From assembly GCA_016929815.1 (NCBI GenBank), contig JAFGIC010000465.1, positions 1 to 5,593 of the forward strand: a DNA stretch of 5,593 nucleotides, read 5' to 3'. Position numbers and translations under genes: made by a program. This document shows, in pieces, positions 3,639 to 5,593 of the stretch; the first letter of the stretch is position 1, and every line of letters starts with the position of its first letter. Under the pieces are notes generated by a model, which searched no databases, had not been told where the DNA came from, and saw only the letters and a list, made by a program, of their open reading frames with translations. This DNA is from Deltaproteobacteria bacterium (GTDB lineage Bacteria > Desulfobacterota > DSM-4660 > Desulfatiglandales > HGW-15).

Positions 3639-5593
3639 ATGAAGATTTATAGAACCCATTTGCTCCTTTGCGGCGGCACTGCTTGCCATGCATCAGGGAG
3701 TTTGGCTGTTAAAGAGGCCCTGCAGGAAGAGATAGTGAAAAAGGGTCTTGATAAGGAGGTTAGAGTTATTGAAACCGGCTGCAACGGTTTTTGTGCGCAG
3801 GGGCCGCTTATGGTGGTTCAGCCGGACGGCATATTTTATCAGAAACTGAAGCCGGAAGATATGCCGGAACTTGTTGAGGAACATCTGCTTAAGGGGCGTC
3901 CTGTTAAAAGGCTTTTATATACTGAGCCCGGATTATATGAAACCATTCCCAAACTCAAGGATATTCCTTTTTTCTCAAAGCAGGTATTGCGTGTGCTTAG
4001 AAACAGGGGCGTCCTTGATCCGGAAAAGATAGATGAATATATAGGGCGGGACGGTTATCTGGCTGCCGGAAAGGCCCTGCTGGAGATGTCACCAGAAGAT
4101 ATCATAAAGGAGATGGAGAAATCCGGCCTGAGAGGCCGTGGCGGAGCGGGATTTCCCACTTACCTCAAGTGGAAATTCGCCGGCAATTCTCCCGGTGATG
4201 TGAAGTATATGCTTTGCAACGCTGATGAAGGAGATCCCGGCGCATTTATGGACCGCAGTGTCCTTGAGGCTGATCCCCATGCCGTTCTTGAGGGTATGAT
4301 TATAGGCGCTAAGGCTATCGGAGCCCATTACGGATATATCTATTGCCGGGCCGAATACCCGCTGGCCCTTCACAGGTTGGATATTGCAATTCGTCAGGCC
4401 AGAGAATACGGCCTGCTGGGGAAAGATATTCTTGGAAGCGGCTTTGATTTTGACCTGGAGGTATATCAGGGCGCCGGCGCCTTTGTGTGCGGTGAAGAAA
4501 CTGCACTGATGCATTCAATCGAGGGAAAACGCGGCATGCCCCGGCCAAGACCGCCGTTTCCGGCCCAGCAGGGGTTATGGAAAAAGCCGAGTGTCTTGAA
4601 CAATGTGGAAACCCTTGCCAATGTGCCTCAGATAATACTTAAAGGCGGTGACTGGTATTCAAGCATAGGAACCGAAGGAAGCAAGGGCACCAAGGTGTTC
4701 GCCTTGAGCGGGGCCGTTAATAACATAGGTCTGGTCGAGGTTCCCATGGGCACGAGTCTCAAGGAAATCGTCTATGAAATAGGCGGCGGCATTCCCGACA
4801 ACAAGGCCTTTAAGGCTGTTCAGCTTGGAGGTCCCTCTGGCGGCTGTGTTCCCGGTCATTTGCTTGATACGCTCACTGATTATGAAGATATTGCCAAGGT
4901 CGGGGCTATCATGGGATCGGGCGGAATGATCGTAATGGATGAAGACACCTGTATGGTGGATATGGCCCGGTTTTTTATCGATTTCTGCCAGGAAGAGTCC
5001 TGCGGAAAGTGCACCCCCTGCCGTGAAGGAACAAAAAGGATGCTGGAGATCCTGGACAAAATTACACAAGGCAATGGTGAACTAAAGGACCTTGATGAAC
5101 TGGAGGAGCTCTGCCATTATATCAAGGACGCCGCGCTTTGCGGCCTTGGTCAGACAGCCCCCAACCCGGTGCTTTCAACTCTGAAATATTTCAGAGATGA
5201 ATATGAGGATCATATAATTGAGAAGCGCTGTAAGGCGGGTGTATGCGCCGATCTCGTAAAGGCAAGGTGTATCAATGCCTGCCCGGTGGGTCAGGATGTG
5301 CCGGGGTATCTCTCGCTGATAGGCGAAGAACGTTACGCAGACGCTATTTCTCTGATCTACAAGGACAACCCCCTTCCCGGCGTATGCGGCAGGGTGTGCG
5401 CTCATCCGTGCATGTCAGTCTGCCTGAGGGCGCAGACAGATGAAGCACTTTCCATCCCCAAGATAAAACGATTTGCCGCTGATATGGCGCTGAAAGAGGG
5501 CGTAACAATCAAACTGATGGAAAAGGGGCTGCCCAAGGAACAGAAGGTTGCGATTATCGGAGGCGGTCCCGGAGGATTGGCCGCGGCCTTTCA
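3639..5593 (+). CDS. nuoF: NuoF-type NADH/FMN flavoprotein fused to a GltD/NfnB-like FeS-FAD oxidoreductase, 3' end missing
   Basis: There are 651 complete codons with no stop to the right edge. Domain 1 (1-90) is a thioredoxin-like [2Fe-2S] domain with Cys11, Cys16, Cys48 and Cys52. Domain 2 (about 110-525) is a full NuoF core: GLRGRGGAGFPTYLKW (163-178) for nucleotide/FMN binding, CNADEGDPGAF (193-203), GAGAFVCGEETALMHSIEG (278-296), and the [4Fe-4S] ligands Cys455, Cys458, Cys461 (SCGKCTPCREG) and Cys501. A short cysteine-bearing linker (Cys531, Cys536) leads into a GltD/NfnB-type N-terminal ferredoxin domain (Cys544, Cys548, Cys583, Cys587, Cys591, Cys595; NPLPGVCGRVC) and the FAD-binding GGGPGG at 641-646, where the window ends. 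AAGGAG lies eight bases before the ATG. It likely exchanges electrons between NAD(P)H and a partner hydrogenase or formate dehydrogenase encoded downstream. Separate NuoF and GltD genes joined by a sequencing error is unlikely, as the frame is continuous through the junction. Confidence 0.93.
   Translation, partial: MKIYRTHLLLCGGTACHASGSLAVKEALQEEIVKKGLDKEVRVIETGCNGFCAQGPLMVVQPDGIFYQKLKPEDMPELVEEHLLKGRPVKRLLYTEPGLYETIPKLKDIPFFSKQVLRVLRNRGVLDPEKIDEYIGRDGYLAAGKALLEMSPEDIIKEMEKSGLRGRGGAGFPTYLKWKFAGNSPGDVKYMLCNADEGDPGAFMDRSVLEADPHAVLEGMIIGAKAIGAHYGYIYCRAEYPLALHRLDIAIRQAREYGLLGKDILGSGFDFDLEVYQGAGAFVCGEETALMHSIEGKRGMPRPRPPFPAQQGLWKKPSVLNNVETLANVPQIILKGGDWYSSIGTEGSKGTKVFALSGAVNNIGLVEVPMGTSLKEIVYEIGGGIPDNKAFKAVQLGGPSGGCVPGHLLDTLTDYEDIAKVGAIMGSGGMIVMDEDTCMVDMARFFIDFCQEESCGKCTPCREGTKRMLEILDKITQGNGELKDLDELEELCHYIKDAALCGLGQTAPNPVLSTLKYFRDEYEDHIIEKRCKAGVCADLVKARCINACPVGQDVPGYLSLIGEERYADAISLIYKDNPLPGVCGRVCAHPCMSVCLRAQTDEALSIPKIKRFAADMALKEGVTIKLMEKGLPKEQKVAIIGGGPGGLAAAF

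Noticed and set aside
4470..4481. 12-bp palindrome GGCGCCGGCGCC.
   Set aside because: It encodes the conserved Gly-Ala-Gly-Ala of the NuoF FMN motif, so codon choice explains it.
4089..4514. 141-codon antisense frame, and others at 4659-5069 and 5175-5405, opposite the NuoF-type gene.
   Set aside because: They lie opposite highly conserved FMN and iron-sulfur motifs and have no family resemblance.
5243..5443. 66-codon plus-strand frame, arginine-rich.
   Set aside because: It is an out-of-frame reading of the GltD-type ferredoxin domain, which is clearly coding in the main frame.

Overview
The window looks like a bacterial chromosome segment from an anaerobe, most likely a sulfate-reducing or syntrophic Desulfobacterota ('deltaproteobacterial') lineage. 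Two things point that way. One is an AhbB-type siroheme decarboxylase next to hemL, which marks the siroheme-dependent haem pathway of sulfate reducers. The other is a NuoE / DRTGG / orphan ATPase / ferredoxin-like / NuoF gene string typical of cytoplasmic NAD(P)-linked [FeFe] hydrogenase or formate dehydrogenase clusters in strict anaerobes. The lineage is inferred from gene content only.

Left part, minus strand (1-1364): ahbB is transcribed leftward and is followed by hemL, which runs off the left edge before its PLP lysine. Both belong to tetrapyrrole synthesis: HemL makes 5-aminolevulinate, and AhbB (normally with AhbA) decarboxylates siroheme on the way to haem. The 102 bp between them hold a degenerate 7-bp tandem repeat and an inverted partner of it.

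Middle (1365-1596): a 232-bp divergent intergenic region. It has a near-consensus rightward sigma-70 promoter (TTGACA, 17 bp, TATACT), a weaker leftward candidate that abuts it, two adjacent inverted repeats, and a small hairpin just before the nuoE Shine-Dalgarno.

Right part, plus strand (1597-5593): a probable operon of five genes. In order they are a NuoE-like [2Fe-2S] subunit, a DRTGG-domain protein, a GHKL ATPase with no phospho-acceptor domain, a ferredoxin-like protein that keeps only two cysteines, and a very large flavoprotein. The last joins an N-terminal [2Fe-2S] domain, a complete NuoF core and the start of a GltD/NfnB-type FeS-FAD oxidoreductase in one uninterrupted frame, and is cut by the right edge. 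NuoE and NuoF would pass electrons between NAD(H) and an off-window catalytic subunit. The GltD-type module suggests a second pyridine-nucleotide site and possible electron bifurcation. A 188-bp gap before the ferredoxin-like gene carries direct repeats and a small palindrome and may hold an internal promoter.

The most interesting items are the NuoF-GltD fusion, the cysteine-poor ferredoxin homologue, the two putative signalling proteins inside a redox operon, and the palindrome over the divergent promoters. No tRNA, rRNA, CRISPR array or insertion sequence was seen.
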